A stretch of DNA of 33,439 bases from Thiobacillus sp. (lineage in GTDB: Bacteria; Pseudomonadota; Gammaproteobacteria; Burkholderiales; Thiobacillaceae): contig JADMKH010000032.1 of NCBI GenBank assembly GCA_018780025.1, positions 1 through 33,439 on the forward strand. The letters run 5' to 3'. The notes below the pieces were generated by a model that saw only the letters and a program-made list of their open reading frames with translations, made no database searches and was not told the DNA's origin. Below, piece by piece: positions 8,973 through 15,680 of the stretch. Numbering within the stretch: the stretch's first letter is position 1; every line of letters starts with the position of its first letter. Made by a program: the position numbers and the translations under genes.

Positions 8973-9904
8973 TGTTCGACCACCGCCTGATCCTGCTTGC
9001 CACACCCAACCAGATCGGCGTACTCGACTGGCGTCCGGGGCACATGCACTGGCTGGGCGAGTTTGCAGGCAACGCCAATGGGCTGGCGGCATTTCACAGG
9101 ATTATCGTCAAGCATGCGCACCTGCCGGTGCTGCTGGTCGTCGACACGGTAGACGAGGATTACCGCAGCGAGATCATGCCGCACGTGCAAGGGCGCGCGC
9201 GCGATGAATTGCTCGCGCGCAAACTCAAGCAGGTGTTCCGCAATGCGCGCTTTACCGGCGCGTGGCTGCAAAAGCGCGAAACCACGGGGCGTCGCGACGA
9301 TCGTTACCTGTTGACCGCCTTGACCGATACCGACTGGTTGATGCCCTGGCTTTCCGTGCTGCACCGTGAGCACGTGCCGTTGTCCGGCATCACCCCGCTG
9401 GCACAGGCCTGCCAGCACATGCTGGGCAAACTGCGCATCCAGGAGCCGCACACCCTGCTGGCATGCCGCCTCAACAGCAGCTTGCGGCTGTCCTACTACC
9501 ACGAAGGCATGCTGCGTTTTTCCCGCCTGATCGGCGGCGACACGCCCACGCAATTACCGGGCAATGCCGCCGATGAAATCGCCAAGACACAGCTTTATCT
9601 CACCGGTCAGCGCATCCTGCCGCGCGAAGCGCGCCTGCACGTATTGCTGCTCGATCCCAGCGGGCAACTGGACAGCGCACAGGCGCAGCTCAATGCCGAT
9701 CCGGCGTTCAGCACCCGGCTGATTGACCTGTCCAGCCTTGGGCGTGCGTTACGCATTCCGGATAACTTTCTGGCTGCCACGCCAGAAGTGGCCCCTTTGG
9801 CAGCGATTGCGGGCGAGGCCATCCAGCTCAATCTGGCGCCCCCCGAACTGCTGCAGCGGCACACGGAGTTTCGCTGGCGTCGCAGCCTGCATGCGGCTGC
9901 CTGA
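8969..9904 (+). CDS. mshI: MshI/PilM-like actin-fold pilus protein, ended by an in-frame TGA
   Basis: This protein of 311 residues is a divergent PilM/MshI type: a cytoplasmic actin-like partner that links the assembly ATPase to membrane proteins. The call rests on position (right after mshG, 4-base overlap) and on the tail, where QLNLAPPELLQRHTEFRWRR looks like the start of a PilN/GspL membrane region. Translation stops at TGA 9902-9904. The same frame continues without a shift into the next ORF, whose first ATG is only 9 bases on. The predicted membrane helix is therefore cut by the stop. Either a longer MshI-PilN fusion has been split by one nonsense codon, or the split is natural and the second part is made by re-initiation. 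Classical ATP-site motifs are not obvious, so the assignment is moderate. Confidence 0.75.
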   Translation: MMFDHRLILLATPNQIGVLDWRPGHMHWLGEFAGNANGLAAFHRIIVKHAHLPVLLVVDTVDEDYRSEIMPHVQGRARDELLARKLKQVFRNARFTGAWLQKRETTGRRDDRYLLTALTDTDWLMPWLSVLHREHVPLSGITPLAQACQHMLGKLRIQEPHTLLACRLNSSLRLSYYHEGMLRFSRLIGGDTPTQLPGNAADEIAKTQLYLTGQRILPREARLHVLLLDPSGQLDSAQAQLNADPAFSTRLIDLSSLGRALRIPDNFLAATPEVAPLAAIAGEAIQLNLAPPELLQRHTEFRWRRSLHAAA

Positions 9905-9913
9905 CTTATCGCA

Positions 9914-10471
9914 ATGCTGGGATTGGGCATCACCGCTGCCTACTGGTTGCAGGCTCAGGACCTGAACGACCAGACCCACCAACGCGCCCAGCAGCTTCAG
10001 CAATTCAAGGCCCGCCATCAAGCGATTGTGGATTCGTTTCCGGCACAAACCGCCGCCCCCGAGCAGCTGGCGCAAACCGTCACGCTGGCACGCCAGCTTG
10101 ACGCCCCGCAGCCCAACGCCCTGGGTCTCCTCGCCGCACTCGGGCAGGCCATGGATGCGGAACCGGAGATCACCCTGAACACGCTGGAATGGATCGACGG
10201 CACGCTCATGCCCACGGGCCAGATCCATGTAAACATCGACGCTTCGCTTGCGCCATTCGATGGCAACTACCGTGCCGCCATGCAACGCATCGAACGATTC
10301 ATGAGCCGCCTGCAGGCTGTCCCCACCCTGTTCGAGGTGCGCTTGCGCAGCAGCCCGGTGAATGCCGATTCCAGCAGCACCCTGTCCGGTAAAACCTTTG
10401 GGCCCAATACGGCCGAAGCGCCCGTTGTGCACTTCGGCCTCAGCCTGACCTACCGCGAGGCCCAGCCATGA
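9914..10471 (+). CDS. PilN-like pilus assembly protein, second half of the split MshI-PilN reading frame
   Basis: This ORF of 185 residues is in the same frame as the preceding one. It begins inside a hydrophobic stretch (MLGLGITAAYWLQAQ) that is short for a membrane helix unless the residues before the TGA are included. A coiled region follows (NDQTHQRAQQLQQFKARHQ), then an alpha/beta periplasmic domain, as expected for PilN. No ribosome site precedes the ATG at 9914, so expression would need re-initiation after the TGA, or read-through. It overlaps the PilO-like gene by 4 bases. PilN and PilO normally pair in the periplasm, so loss of this segment would be expected to disturb the alignment complex. 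Confidence 0.65.
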   Translation: MLGLGITAAYWLQAQDLNDQTHQRAQQLQQFKARHQAIVDSFPAQTAAPEQLAQTVTLARQLDAPQPNALGLLAALGQAMDAEPEITLNTLEWIDGTLMPTGQIHVNIDASLAPFDGNYRAAMQRIERFMSRLQAVPTLFEVRLRSSPVNADSSSTLSGKTFGPNTAEAPVVHFGLSLTYREAQP

Positions 10472-11067
10472 AACGCCCGCCGTTCGCAGCTCTCAGGCTA
10501 TCCATGTTGCTGGTGCTGGTGTCGTTAATGCTGGCAACAGGAGGCGCACTCTGGAACTGGAATCAGGCGCAAAACGCAGCAGCCGAATTGCAACAGGAAA
10601 ACACGGCTTTGAATTCCGCGCGCCAGCAACTCGACCGCAGCCGCCAGCAGCAGCAGCTCATCGCCATCCACCTGCCCGCTTATCGGGCGCTCACGGCGCG
10701 CGGCTTTGTCGGCCCCGAAGACCGTCTGGCCTGGATCGAGGCCGCGCAAAATGCCAACCGCGACGCGCAGCTCTACGGCCTGGATTATCGACTCGCGCCA
10801 CGCATGGCCTCGCCGCCCGCCCTTGCACAGGGATTGGCGCTTGGCCAGACCAACATGACGCTGATCTTCCCCGTGCTGGTGGAAACCGATCTCCCCCGTT
10901 TTTTGGCTGCGCTCAAGGCGCGCGCGCCCGGCGTGGTTCGGGTTCATGGCTGCAGCCTGTCCATGCAGGCCTCCCCCGCTTTCGAGGCGATCAACCAGCC
11001 ACACATGCAAGCCGAATGTGAATTGCAGTGGTTTACCGTCGCGCCTGCGACAGGGCGTGCCCAATGA
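10468..11067 (+). CDS. mshJ: PilO/MshJ-like pilus assembly protein
   Basis: This protein of 199 residues has a short cytoplasmic start (MKRPPFAALR), one membrane helix at about 11-31 and a Gln-rich coiled coil at about 33-68 (AAELQQENTALNSARQQLDRS). A small periplasmic domain follows. This is the layout of PilO/MshJ, and it follows the PilN-like ORF as in pilMNO operons. Sequence identity markers are weak in this family, so position and topology carry the call. It shares a 4-base ATGA overlap with the next gene, which implies translational coupling. Confidence 0.78.
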   Translation: MKRPPFAALRLSMLLVLVSLMLATGGALWNWNQAQNAAAELQQENTALNSARQQLDRSRQQQQLIAIHLPAYRALTARGFVGPEDRLAWIEAAQNANRDAQLYGLDYRLAPRMASPPALAQGLALGQTNMTLIFPVLVETDLPRFLAALKARAPGVVRVHGCSLSMQASPAFEAINQPHMQAECELQWFTVAPATGRAQ

Positions 11068-11525
11068 AAACCTGTTCACCACAGAGTCAAGGCACAGAGA
11101 ACAGCAGACCCGTTCGGCGCGGGATGGGGCATCACGGTTCAGCCTGGATTTTCTCTGTGTCTCTGTGCCTTTTATGCCCTTTAGGGTACTGTGGTTCAGT
11201 GTTTGCAGCGCCATCCGACTTGCCCGGCCGCCTGTTCTACACCCCGGCCCAGCGCGCCCAGCTCGAAGCTGCCCGCGCCCGCAACGTCACCCAGGTCAGG
11301 CAGGCGGGACCTGCGGTCGGCCCGCCCCCTGTACGCTTCGACGGCATGGTCATCCGCTCCGACGGCAAGACAACGCGCTGGGTCGACGGCCAGCCGCAGG
11401 TCGGCGCGTCCGGGGTGACCGGCCTGAAGCCAGGCCAGATCCGCGCCGACGGCAAGGTGTATGAACCCTACCAGGTGCTGCGTCCCAACCCGGTTGAAAC
11501 CCGCGAAAAGGAAAGCACGCCATGA
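11064..11525 (+). CDS. mshK: MshK/PilP-like periplasmic protein with a repeat-derived N-terminus
   Basis: The start is ATG 11064, overlapping the previous stop (ATGA), giving 153 residues. The mature part resembles the small MshK/PilP type: LFYTPAQRAQLEAAR, then a beta-rich domain (FDGMVIRSDGKTTRWVDGQ, GLKPGQIRADGKVYEPYQVL). The first 50 or so residues are odd. They are encoded by an imperfect inverted repeat of the CACAGAG type, and the hydrophobic signal-like segment AWIFSVSLCLLCPLGYC comes from its right arm. The segment ends in VFAAPSD, which could be cut by signal peptidase I. The native signal peptide may have been replaced or interrupted. Function is inferred from position. Confidence 0.68.
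   Translation: MKTCSPQSQGTENSRPVRRGMGHHGSAWIFSVSLCLLCPLGYCGSVFAAPSDLPGRLFYTPAQRAQLEAARARNVTQVRQAGPAVGPPPVRFDGMVIRSDGKTTRWVDGQPQVGASGVTGLKPGQIRADGKVYEPYQVLRPNPVETREKESTP
11076..11196. repeat. Imperfect inverted repeat of the CACAGAG/CTCTGTG type inside mshK
   Basis: The left arm (about 11076-11104) carries CACCACAGAG and GGCACAGAGAACA. The right arm (about 11149-11196) carries TTTTCTCTGTGTCTCTGTGCC and later TGTGGTT. The arms are inverted, with some extra bases in the right one. Repeats of this wording (CCACAGAGGCACAGAGAA) are common between genes in many proteobacteria; that is general knowledge, not a search result. Here the element lies inside the 5' end of a coding region and remains open in the mshK frame. 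Confidence 0.7.
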
Positions 11526-11581
11526 CCCTCCTTTTCCTGTATTTTGATACCGGTTTACGCTACTGCCCATGAAACGTAAAC

Positions 11582-11618
11582 TTGTCCTTCATGATATGGT
11601 CAGATAAGATGGCCATAT
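11582..11618 (+). promoter_or_regulatory. Promoter and candidate operator of the toxin-antitoxin cassette
   Basis: A TTGTCC (11582-11587) and a TAAGAT (11605-11610) lie 17 bases apart, acceptable as -35 and -10 boxes (4 of 6 matches each). An inverted repeat ATATGG (11594-11599) / CCATAT (11613-11618) brackets the -10 box, as expected for an operator bound by the antitoxin. A strong ribosome site AAGGAG (11620-11625) stands 6 bases before the antitoxin ATG. Autorepression is inferred from the usual behaviour of these cassettes. Confidence 0.5.
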
Positions 11619-11631
11619 TAAGGAGATTAAG

Positions 11632-11859
11632 ATGAGTCAGTTCAATATCGCAGAAGCAAAATCCCATTTTTCCGAGCTAGTGAAAAAAGCCATGCTGGGT
11701 GAGGAAGTGGTGATCGCCAAGGACAACAAGCCTATCCTGAAGCTGGTATTGATGGCGGCAGACACGAAGGAAAGAATGCCGGGGTCGGCAAAAGGCAAGG
11801 TCACTTATATGGCGCCGGATTTCGATAGCACGCCAGAAGATTTTCAGGATTACACCTGA
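11632..11859 (+). CDS. Phd/YefM-family antitoxin
   Basis: This 75-residue protein opens with SQFNIAEAKSHFSELVKKA and continues GEEVVIAKDNKPILKLVL, the standard pattern of Phd/YefM DNA-binding antitoxins. The C-terminal third (about 45-75, ending in an acidic FDSTPEDFQDYT) would wrap the toxin. It overlaps the toxin gene at its stop (TGATG). The pair has its own promoter and operator and lies between mshK and the pseudopilin gene, so it is an insertion into the pilus locus and not part of the machinery. Confidence 0.93.
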   Translation: MSQFNIAEAKSHFSELVKKAMLGEEVVIAKDNKPILKLVLMAADTKERMPGSAKGKVTYMAPDFDSTPEDFQDYT

Positions 11860-12245
11860 TGCGTCTGCTGCTCGATACCCATGTTTTTCTGTGGTGGGTC
11901 AATGATGCGCCGGAGTTGTCCGCCAAGGCTCGTGCGACAATTCGGAAGGGACAGAACGCGTGTTTCCTGAGTGTCGCGAGTGCCTGGGAGATGGCGATTA
12001 AAGTGAGCACAGGAAAGCTGGCCTTGTCGCAACCGGTTGAACGCTTCGTTCCTGAACAACTGGCCGCCAACGGTTTTCAGCTTCTGGGAATTGATTTTCG
12101 ACATGTCGCAAGAGTGGAAACCCTGCCATTCCGCCATCGTGACCCATTTGACCGCTTGCTCGTGGCACAGGCTATGAGCGAGAAAATGCCTATCGTTTCA
12201 GCTGATACGATACTGTCAGAATATGGTATCAAGCGAATCTGGTGA
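11859..12245 (+). CDS. PIN-domain (VapC-like) toxin
   Basis: This is a 128-residue PIN ribonuclease-type toxin, the full usual length. The acidic metal-binding residues are in place: Asp 6 (RLLLDTH), Glu 44 (SAWEMAIK), Asp 95 and Asp 98 (HRDPFDRLLVAQA) and Asp 116 (IVSADTILSEYG). The family cleaves RNA, in known cases often tRNA; the target here cannot be read from sequence. The paired antitoxin is immediately upstream. Nothing suggests it is broken. Confidence 0.93.
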   Translation: MRLLLDTHVFLWWVNDAPELSAKARATIRKGQNACFLSVASAWEMAIKVSTGKLALSQPVERFVPEQLAANGFQLLGIDFRHVARVETLPFRHRDPFDRLLVAQAMSEKMPIVSADTILSEYGIKRIW

Positions 12246-12290
12246 GTTGAAAATGAAACAGCGCATAGACGGTTTCTTTTAACAAAAATC

Positions 12291-13007
12291 GTGTCTGACC
12301 CCATAACCCGCGTAACCCGCGGCTTCACCCTGATCGAACTGGCCATCGTGCTGGTCATCATCACGATTCTGATTGGTGGGCTGGCGGTGCCGCTGTCGGC
12401 GCAGATTCAGGCACGGCGGATTGCGGAGACCAACAAGACGCTGGAGGAAGCGCGTGAGGCGATCATTGGGTACGCCATGACACACAAATCCATAACAACA
12501 AACAAGCCTTATCTACCTTGTCCGGACAGCGACGCTACCGCCGATGGAGTAGAGAATCGCGATGCAATAACGGGAATCTGTGCGCAAAATGTGGGTTGGT
12601 TTCCCTGGGTCACCCTGGGCACGGCAGCGCAGGATGCCTGGGGAAACCGCCTGCTATATCAGGTCACCGCCTCGTTCTCAAAATCGGACGGATTCTCGAA
12701 CACGGACACCGGAGACCTCCAGATATGCAGCACCAACGGCTGCGCGCTGGTCGACGTGGCCAGCAATGTACCGGCAGTGCTGGTTTCCTACGGTCCGAAC
12801 GGATGGGGGGGCCGCAATGTCAGCGGCACGTCCCTGAAAGCACCCACCAGCGCAGATGAACTGGAAAACACCGATGCTGATGTCAACATTGTCAGTCGCG
12901 CCCCGACCAAGGTCGACAGCGCCAGCGGTGAATTCGACGATCTGGTGGTGTGGCTTGCAGATGGTTTGCTCAGGAGCCGGGTGTGTCCTGCTGGCGGCTG
13001 TCCATAG
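12291..13007 (+). CDS. Large type IV pseudopilin / minor pilin
   Basis: This protein of 238 residues has a class III prepilin signal. A leader of 11 residues (MSDPITRVTRG) is followed by FTLIELAIVLVIITILIGG with Glu at +5, the site for prepilin peptidase cleavage and N-methylation. The globular part has several cysteines (LPCPDSD, ICAQN, ICSTNGC, RVCPAGGC) and WGNRLLYQV, seen in large pseudopilins. GTG 12291 has no ribosome site and lies in a sequence that looks like a repeat remnant (AAAATCGTGTCTGACCCC), so the original start may have been elsewhere. Its 3' end overlaps the opposite-strand kinase gene by 38 bases. The role is probably a minor or tip pilin; the class within the MSHA set (MshO/MshP or other) is not resolved. 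Confidence 0.85.
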   Translation: MSDPITRVTRGFTLIELAIVLVIITILIGGLAVPLSAQIQARRIAETNKTLEEAREAIIGYAMTHKSITTNKPYLPCPDSDATADGVENRDAITGICAQNVGWFPWVTLGTAAQDAWGNRLLYQVTASFSKSDGFSNTDTGDLQICSTNGCALVDVASNVPAVLVSYGPNGWGGRNVSGTSLKAPTSADELENTDADVNIVSRAPTKVDSASGEFDDLVVWLADGLLRSRVCPAGGCP

Positions 13008-14766
13008 CCTGCAACCTGAACGTCACCCGCCCCGCCTGATTGTCCGGTAACGCCAGCCGGAACCCCGATCGCGCCGCCTGTCGCGCGGCCTGATACAAGC
13101 CCACCCCCAATCCTGAATCCGATGCCACCGGGCTCAGAAACAGATTGCGCGCCACATGCTCGGGCGCGGGGGCGCCGCTGTCGGTGATGGTCAGACTTAC
13201 CAGTGGATTCAACGAAAGACGCACTTCGATTGCCACAGCCGGTTCGTGTTGGCGTTTGCGCAAGGCGTTGGTCAGCAAATTGTCGATGACGCTATCAAAC
13301 AAATCTTGCGGCAGGGGCGTGTCGTCGATGGTATCGGCAAAAAACTGAATATCGTCGTGTTCATAACGCGTCTGCAAAGCCTTCCACCAGGTTTTTGCAG
13401 CAACACTCGCAGCATCCATTTCAGCCGGCTGCTTGAGCTTGTCGACGGTTTGCGACAGCCGTGCGGCCAACTGCGGCAGCTGGCGCTTCATCAGCGCCTG
13501 CAAACGTTCGCCGTCTTCAGGCGTCGATGTGTCCGCGGCGGCAATCAGGGTTTTCATCGACTGCAGGATGTTTTTCACGTCATGGGTCAGCCTTGCACCG
13601 GTATCGTGAATCGCCTGACTGTAGGCTTGCTCGCGCAGGGTCTGTTCGCGCACCTTGGCGGCATAAAAAAAGCCCAGCAGCTGCGACAGCAGACGCACAT
13701 GCAAAGCCAGCGCGGGGGTGAGTGGACGTTGCGACTGCCAGGTCAGGCTGAGGCCATGAAAGGCGTGGCTCACGCTATGCTCGGCCGGTTCGCCAAATAC
13801 GCCTTCGCCGCGCGCGGCCTGCCAGTGACCGCCCCGTATCCAGGTCAGTTCGTGCAGGTCGGCCAGGCCATCGCGCACGAAAGATTCCGGATCGCGCTCG
13901 CGTTCGGCCAATGTTGCCAGTCGCTGCGCCCAGCCCTCGAACGGCAGGCCCACCGACAACAGGTAGCGCGAAGTCACCTGGCCCAGCCCGGAAAACCCTG
14001 CGCGCGGGTTCCACAGCAACGACAGCGACAGCAACAATACAGCCATCCCCAACAAGGTCTGCACCAGCGCCCAGGCATAGCTCACCTTGGCCACTGCCAC
14101 CACGGCAAAGGCACCCAGCGCCACCACCATAATGAGCAATGACAGCATCAAGCCATAGACGAAATCAAGTGTCGAGGAAGCGGTCTTCTGGCGGGTTGCG
14201 GGTAAAAACAGGATCAACAGCGGAATTAACGCTAACCCGTAATGCACCACCGGTTTCAATTCATCAGGGAGGGACGTGTCGCCCAAGCTTTGGGGCAACA
14301 CCCAAGCCAATAGAAGTGCAAGCAAATACGCTAAAGCAAGCAAATACGCCCACCGGGAAAACCGCTCGTTTTGCGACGTTCCCACCGCCCCCATGAGGCC
14401 GGCCAAAATCGCCAACCACAATGCCATCACCCAGGTGCTGTCCACCAGCACCAGCAAAGCGGCCATGGCGAACACCGGCAACGCAAGACGCGGCTCTATC
14501 CGCGATTCACTGCGCACCACCGGCTGCCACAGCAAAAACAGGCCGTAATGCGCCAGTAAAAATGCGCGTGTGACTGCGGGCTCAGCGTCAATGACCACGG
14601 CCGCATGCAACGCCAATAGCATCAAGGCCAGCCAGCGTCCGGGCCCCACCTGCACGAGCCGGTTGGCCAGTGAAGTCAGCCAATTGACATGCGGCGCGGT
14701 GTCGACGTGTTCGTTCATGCCGGAAAAAGGCTCATCAAGACCCTGCTTCGGCGAGACATCGCCCAC
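12970..14766 (-). CDS. Multi-pass membrane sensor histidine kinase (PrsK-like layout)
   Basis: This protein of 598 residues has about eight or nine hydrophobic segments in the first 270 residues, then a cytoplasmic linker of GAF-like length. The histidine box is RLTHDVKNILQSM, with His as the probable phosphorylation site. The ATP-binding domain has an N-box (DSVIDNLLTNALRKR), ITDSGAPAP and GLGVGLYQAAR. HDVKN resembles the HDLKN box of PrsK kinases. The GTG at 14766 has AAGGG about 8 bases upstream; ATG 14718 is an alternative start. It is divergent from the pilin gene, with 208 bases shared. No regulator is adjacent, so the response regulator at 185-1618 at the other end of the locus is the natural partner. 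The input signal is unknown. Confidence 0.9.
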   Translation of the reverse strand: MGDVSPKQGLDEPFSGMNEHVDTAPHVNWLTSLANRLVQVGPGRWLALMLLALHAAVVIDAEPAVTRAFLLAHYGLFLLWQPVVRSESRIEPRLALPVFAMAALLVLVDSTWVMALWLAILAGLMGAVGTSQNERFSRWAYLLALAYLLALLLAWVLPQSLGDTSLPDELKPVVHYGLALIPLLILFLPATRQKTASSTLDFVYGLMLSLLIMVVALGAFAVVAVAKVSYAWALVQTLLGMAVLLLSLSLLWNPRAGFSGLGQVTSRYLLSVGLPFEGWAQRLATLAERERDPESFVRDGLADLHELTWIRGGHWQAARGEGVFGEPAEHSVSHAFHGLSLTWQSQRPLTPALALHVRLLSQLLGFFYAAKVREQTLREQAYSQAIHDTGARLTHDVKNILQSMKTLIAAADTSTPEDGERLQALMKRQLPQLAARLSQTVDKLKQPAEMDAASVAAKTWWKALQTRYEHDDIQFFADTIDDTPLPQDLFDSVIDNLLTNALRKRQHEPAVAIEVRLSLNPLVSLTITDSGAPAPEHVARNLFLSPVASDSGLGVGLYQAARQAARSGFRLALPDNQAGRVTFRLQAMDSRQQDTPGS

Positions 14767-14819
14767 GCTATCCGCCCTTTAAAACCAGTGTCCATCTATC
14801 CCCCAATCTCTGCCGGAAT

Positions 14820-14845
14820 TCTGGCAGGAGTGTCGTATTTTCGAC
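14820..14845 (+). promoter_or_regulatory. Candidate upstream activator site for the pilin promoter
   Basis: TCTGGCA (14820-14826), five bases, GTCG (14832-14835), TATTTT, CGAC (14842-14845). The palindrome extends to TGTCG/CGACA. It lies about 75 bases upstream of the -24 element, a normal distance for an NtrC-type enhancer site. The same layout with identical spacing occurs at 72-97, before the response-regulator gene. The GTCG-N6-CGAC core would suit a dimeric Fis-type helix-turn-helix. Assignment to the regulator of this locus is inference. Confidence 0.55.
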
Positions 14846-14919
14846 AAACCACCCGCTATTCGAAGGCAAAAACCGATACTTTAATTTTTAATATCAAACA
14901 GTTAGAACAACACCCTGCC

Positions 14920-14935
14920 TGGCATGCATTTTGCA
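14920..14935 (+). promoter_or_regulatory. Sigma-54 (-24/-12) promoter of the pilin gene
   Basis: TGGCATG-CATT-TTGCA matches the consensus TGGCAYR-N4-TTGCW at every defined base. The invariant GG (14921-14922) and GC (14933-14934) are exactly 10 bases apart. Transcription would begin near 14946, leaving a short leader with GGAG (14963-14966) 8 bases before the ATG at 14975. An enhancer-like palindrome lies upstream, and a sigma-54 activator and rpoN are both in this window. Confidence 0.82.
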
Positions 14936-14974
14936 CGTTTTTCAGCCAGGCGAAAATATAACGGAGAACCTTAC

Positions 14975-15664
14975 ATGCCTCATCCCACCCTCCCGAAACA
15001 CCAGTCGGGTTTCACCCTGATCGAGATCGCCATTGTGCTGGTCATCATCGGCCTGTTGCTTGGCGGTATTCTAAAGGGGCAAGAGTTGATTAACAGCGCC
15101 CGCGTGAAAAATCTTGGCACAGACTTCCGTAATATCCCGCTGTTTATCTACGGATATCAGGATAAATTCAAGACGCTGCCTGGTGACGATCCCGCCGTAG
15201 TGGCGCATGTCGCAGGCACACAGGCCACCACGCCTGCTGGTTCCCAAGGTAATGGCGTCATTGACGGTGAGTGGAAAAGCACGACTCAGACCGATGAATC
15301 CTATCTTTTCTGGCAGCATGTGCGACTGGCCGGCTTGGCGCCCGGCGTCACCACTCCGGGTACGGGTTATGCCCCCACCAACGCGTCTGGTGGAACCATC
15401 GGCATTCAGAGCGGCACGATAGACCTGACGAAAACGCCCATTAAAGATGCAAACAACAAAGCAATCGGGGGCGCTTATATCATCTGTTCGACTGGCATTC
15501 TCGGCAAGTTTGCCAAGCAACTCGACACCCAAATGGATGACGGCGACACAGCGAAGGGCTCAATGATGGCTACACCGACTACAACTTATGCCATTGGCGC
15601 AGCAGCCACTGAGACAACGAGTATCGATGATGCAACGTCCTACACAGTTTGCATGGGCGTTTAA
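14975..15664 (+). CDS. mshA: Type IV major pilin-like protein (MshA type)
   Basis: This prepilin of 229 residues has a leader of 12 residues (MPHPTLPKHQSG), then FTLIEIAIVLVIIGLLLGG, with Glu +5, and a continuous helix to about residue 50. The head domain holds KTLPGDDP, common in betaproteobacterial pilins of this group. One Cys pair is visible near the C-terminus (YIICSTG and TVCMGV), which may form the pilin disulfide loop. The ATG at 14975 has GGAG at the right distance; an upstream in-frame start at 14924 overlaps the promoter and is unlikely. It stands alone between a sigma-54 promoter and a strong terminator, fitting an abundant, separately regulated major subunit. That it is the major pilin rather than a minor one is inferred from this. 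Confidence 0.85.
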   Translation: MPHPTLPKHQSGFTLIEIAIVLVIIGLLLGGILKGQELINSARVKNLGTDFRNIPLFIYGYQDKFKTLPGDDPAVVAHVAGTQATTPAGSQGNGVIDGEWKSTTQTDESYLFWQHVRLAGLAPGVTTPGTGYAPTNASGGTIGIQSGTIDLTKTPIKDANNKAIGGAYIICSTGILGKFAKQLDTQMDDGDTAKGSMMATPTTTYAIGAAATETTSIDDATSYTVCMGV

Positions 15665-15680
15665 GTCTATGCAGACAAAA

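Noticed and set aside
12092..12106. ATTTTCGACA resembling half of the shared palindrome
   Set aside because: It lies inside the toxin coding region (IDFRHV) and lacks the other half site at the right spacing.
13156..14142. Forward ORF of 328 residues opposite the histidine kinase
   Set aside because: The reverse strand has the H-box, N-box and membrane helices of a kinase; the forward frame is a shadow.
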